Assembly (NCBI GenBank): GCA_902489225.1
Contig: CABTZA010000068.1
Location: 1-9,271 of the forward strand
Direction of reading: 5' to 3'
DNA from: an uncultured Collinsella sp.
GTDB taxonomy: Bacteria > Actinomycetota > Coriobacteriia > Coriobacteriales > Coriobacteriaceae
Length of the DNA stretch: 9,271 nucleotides
Shown here: positions 7,903-9,271 of the stretch, one piece after another
How the letters are laid out: the number at the start of each line of letters is the position of its first letter
Position numbering within the stretch: the first letter of the stretch is position 1
The notes under the pieces: generated by a model
Told to the model about the DNA's origin: nothing
What the model saw: only the letters and a program-made list of their open reading frames with translations
Databases searched by the model: none
Translations under genes and position numbers: made by a program

Positions 7903-7932
7903 TTGCATAACTGTGTATAGTATATATATACT
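7903..7932 (+). promoter_or_regulatory. gntR promoter with an overlapping palindromic operator
   Basis: TTGCAT (7903-7908) and TATACT (7927-7932) with an 18-base spacer, or TATATA (7925-7930) with 16, form a plausible promoter. The -10 region lies inside a perfect 14-base palindrome AGTATATATATACT (7919-7932). The flanking ACTGTG repeats (7910-7915 and 7930-7935) are 20 bases apart. YtrA-type GntR repressors usually bind such AT-rich dyads over their own promoter, so autoregulation is likely by inference. Confidence 0.55.
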
Positions 7933-7946
7933 GTGCTTACCGGTTA

Positions 7947-7958
7947 TATACACGTGTA
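7947..7958 (+). promoter_or_regulatory. second palindrome in the gntR leader
   Basis: TACACGTGTA (7949-7958) is a perfect 10-base palindrome just downstream of the predicted start. In addition, TATACAC (7947-7953) forms a 7-base inverted repeat with GTGTATA (7913-7919) upstream. Together with the -10 palindrome, this could give two operator positions for one dimeric regulator. Confidence 0.4.
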
Positions 7959-7980
7959 GCCCATCAGCTAAGGAGCCGCT

Positions 7981-8361
7981 GTGGACATCATCCTATCCAA
8001 TTCGAGCGACAAGCCCATCTACGAGCAGATAACCTCGCAGGTCAAAGCCCAGATCCTTTCGGGCACGCTCGCTGCGGGAGCCAAACTCCCCAGCATCCGT
8101 GCACTCGCGAGCGATCTTGGCGTGAGCGTCATCACCACCAAGCGCGCCTACGCCGACCTGGAGCAGCTCGGGTTTATCTGCACCGTGCAGGGCAAGGGCT
8201 GTTTTGTCGCCGAGGGTAACCAGGAGCTTTTGCGCGAAAACCAGCTCTGTCATATCGAAGAGCTGCTTGCGAAAGCGGCAAGCCAAGCCGAAGCCTTGGG
8301 CGTCACGCGCGACAAACTGCACGAGATGCTCGACCTGGTAGCCCCCAAAACCATGCAGTAG
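7981..8361 (+). CDS. GntR family transcriptional regulator, YtrA subfamily
   Basis: This 126-residue DNA-binding regulator has an N-terminal GntR winged helix-turn-helix (about residues 10-78). It shows the family pattern KPIYEQITSQVKAQILSGTL, then KLPSIRALASDLGVSVITT, and ends in QGKGCFV. The remaining 48 or so residues form a short helical tail, as in the YtrA subfamily, rather than a large effector domain. It starts at GTG 7981, with AAGGAG five bases upstream and no competing ATG. The ABC ATPase gene begins 23 bases after its stop, matching the common ytrA-ytrB operon layout in which the repressor controls its own ABC transporter. Palindromes over its promoter suggest autorepression. The inducing signal is unknown; cell-wall-active compounds induce some relatives. 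Confidence 0.93.
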   Translation: MDIILSNSSDKPIYEQITSQVKAQILSGTLAAGAKLPSIRALASDLGVSVITTKRAYADLEQLGFICTVQGKGCFVAEGNQELLRENQLCHIEELLAKAASQAEALGVTRDKLHEMLDLVAPKTMQ

Positions 8362-8384
8362 CCATCTGCAAGAAAGGCTATACC

Positions 8385-9112
8385 ATGCAAAACTTGCTTG
8401 AACTCAAAGGCATCTCACGCACTGTAAGCGACCGCTTTTCGCTGCGCGACGTCACGCTTGCCGTGGAGCCTGGCCAGATCGTCGGCTTTGTTGGTGCCAA
8501 CGGTGCTGGTAAAACAACGACGATTCGAGCTGCTCTCGGGCTTATAAAGCTCGATGCAGGCGAAGTGCACCTGTTTGGGCAGCGTTGTGGCGCCGACGCG
8601 CCCGATGAGTCGCAACGCCATCTACGCTCCCGCGTCGGTCTTGTCCTGGACACGTGCCCCTTCCCCTCCACGCTCAAGGTGGGCCAGATCGAGGCGCTCG
8701 TAGGCCCGGCGTACCCCACGTGGGACCGCGAAACGTTCGCCGGATTCATCAACCGATTTGGCCTCGATCCCAAGACAAAGGTCAAGGACCTCTCCCGCGG
8801 CATGGGTATGAAGCTGCAGCTCGCCTGCGCGCTCAGCCACAATGCCAAGCTGCTCGTTTTGGACGAAGCCACCGCGGGCCTCGATCCCATGGCACGCGAG
8901 GAACTGCTCGATGAGCTGCTCGCCTTTGTCGCCGACGGTCAGCGCAGCGTGCTGCTCTCGAGCCACATTACGTCTGATCTCGATCGTGCTGCCGACCGCG
9001 TCATCTGCATCGATAACGGCTCGATTGTGTTTGACCTGCCACGCGAGGACATTACCGACCGCGCCGGCATCGCCCACTGCACCCAGGCACAGGCCGCCGA
9101 GCTCATGGCTTT
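8385..9112 (+). CDS. ABC transporter ATP-binding protein (3' end lost in an artefact)
   Basis: This is the ATPase subunit of an ABC exporter of the YtrB/CcmA-like type. Reliable sequence covers 243 residues. Walker A is GANGAGKTT (37-45), the signature LSRGM (136-140), Walker B LLVLDE (156-161), the D-loop AGLDP and the H-loop His194 in LLSSHI. The Q-loop position reads GLVLDTCPFPSTLKV, with Asp89 where glutamine is usual. I recall this as typical of this subfamily, with the following PTWDRETFAGFINRF region. The ATG is preceded by AGAAAGG seven bases upstream. It is co-transcribed with gntR, and a permease gene would be expected next. The frame stays open to the window edge at 9271, but from about 9113 the DNA is a poly-G/C stretch plus an inverted copy of the gene, so residues after AELMA are not credible. 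Confidence 0.92.
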
Positions 9113-9271
9113 GGGGCGAAGGACCCCCCCCGCGCGGGAGGGGGGGGGGGCGGCGGGGGTCCCTCCGACGAAAGCCATGAGCTCGGCGGCCTGTGCCTGG
9201 GTGCAGGGGGGGATGCCGGCGCGGTCGGTAATGTCCTCGCGTGGCAGGTCAAACACAATCGAGCCGTTATC
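9012..9271. repeat. terminal inverted duplication, probable fold-back artefact
   Basis: Bases 9171-9271 are the reverse complement of 9012-9112 with 99 of 101 matches. The arms are joined by 58 bases rich in G and C runs, including 10 or more consecutive G at 9140-9150. The two mismatches (9207 and 9211) both read G where T and C are expected. The palindrome reaches the last base of the window. It cuts through the coding sequence of the ABC ATPase and re-encodes its C-terminal region on the opposite strand. A fold-back chimeric read extended at a contig end explains all of this better than biology does. Confidence 0.9.

Noticed and set aside
8939..9256. 105-residue minus-strand frame near the right edge that begins MFDLPREDITDR
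   Set aside because: It repeats the C-terminal region of the ABC ATPase because the DNA there is a fold-back copy. It then runs antisense through the real gene.

Overview
The window is about 60% GC and densely packed, with short gaps, strong AAGGAG-type ribosome binding sites and genes switching strand often. The gene set (MATE pump, LysR/EamA pair, family-1 uracil-DNA glycosylase, RF3, queuosine-precursor transporter, YtrA-type GntR with an ABC ATPase) fits a high-GC gut Gram-positive. My best guess is a Coriobacteriia member such as Collinsella. That guess rests on codon use and general protein similarity only; there is no rRNA or other marker here.

Layout from left to right: the tail of an unseen upstream gene may end near position 41, followed by an intrinsic terminator (47-84). 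A MATE efflux protein (205-1587, +) converges on a LysR regulator (1615-2481, -). That regulator is divergent from an EamA/DMT transporter (2640-3542, +), a classic regulator-target arrangement. The gap between the two holds a symmetric ATAC/GTAT site cluster. Uracil-DNA glycosylase ung (3631-4356, +) follows and meets an opposing operon at a perfect 12-bp terminator stem. Reading leftward on the minus strand, that operon begins with a good promoter (5905-5933), then a leader resembling a preQ1-I riboswitch (5826-5875), a VUT/YhhQ-type queuosine-precursor transporter (5097-5819) and an SDR oxidoreductase (4407-5087). The SDR's ribosome binding site overlaps the transporter's stop codon. Upstream of that operon is prfC (RF3; 5976-7589, -), with its own small terminator hairpin.

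The 391-bp gap between prfC and the divergent gntR gene (7590-7980) is the largest non-coding stretch. It carries a candidate prfC promoter, a striking two-fold-symmetric array of four ATCTGTAACA half-sites (7729-7870), and a gntR promoter embedded in AT-rich palindromes. gntR (YtrA-like) and an ABC ATPase (8385 onward) form a regulator-transporter operon; the expected membrane subunit would lie beyond the right edge.

The last 260 bases are not trustworthy. Positions 9171-9271 are a 99/101 reverse complement of 9012-9112, joined by a G/C homopolymer-rich stretch. This looks like a fold-back read or assembly artefact at a contig end, so the ABC gene should be read only to about 9112. The most interesting biology is the candidate preQ1-controlled transporter-SDR operon and the symmetric repeat array before gntR.
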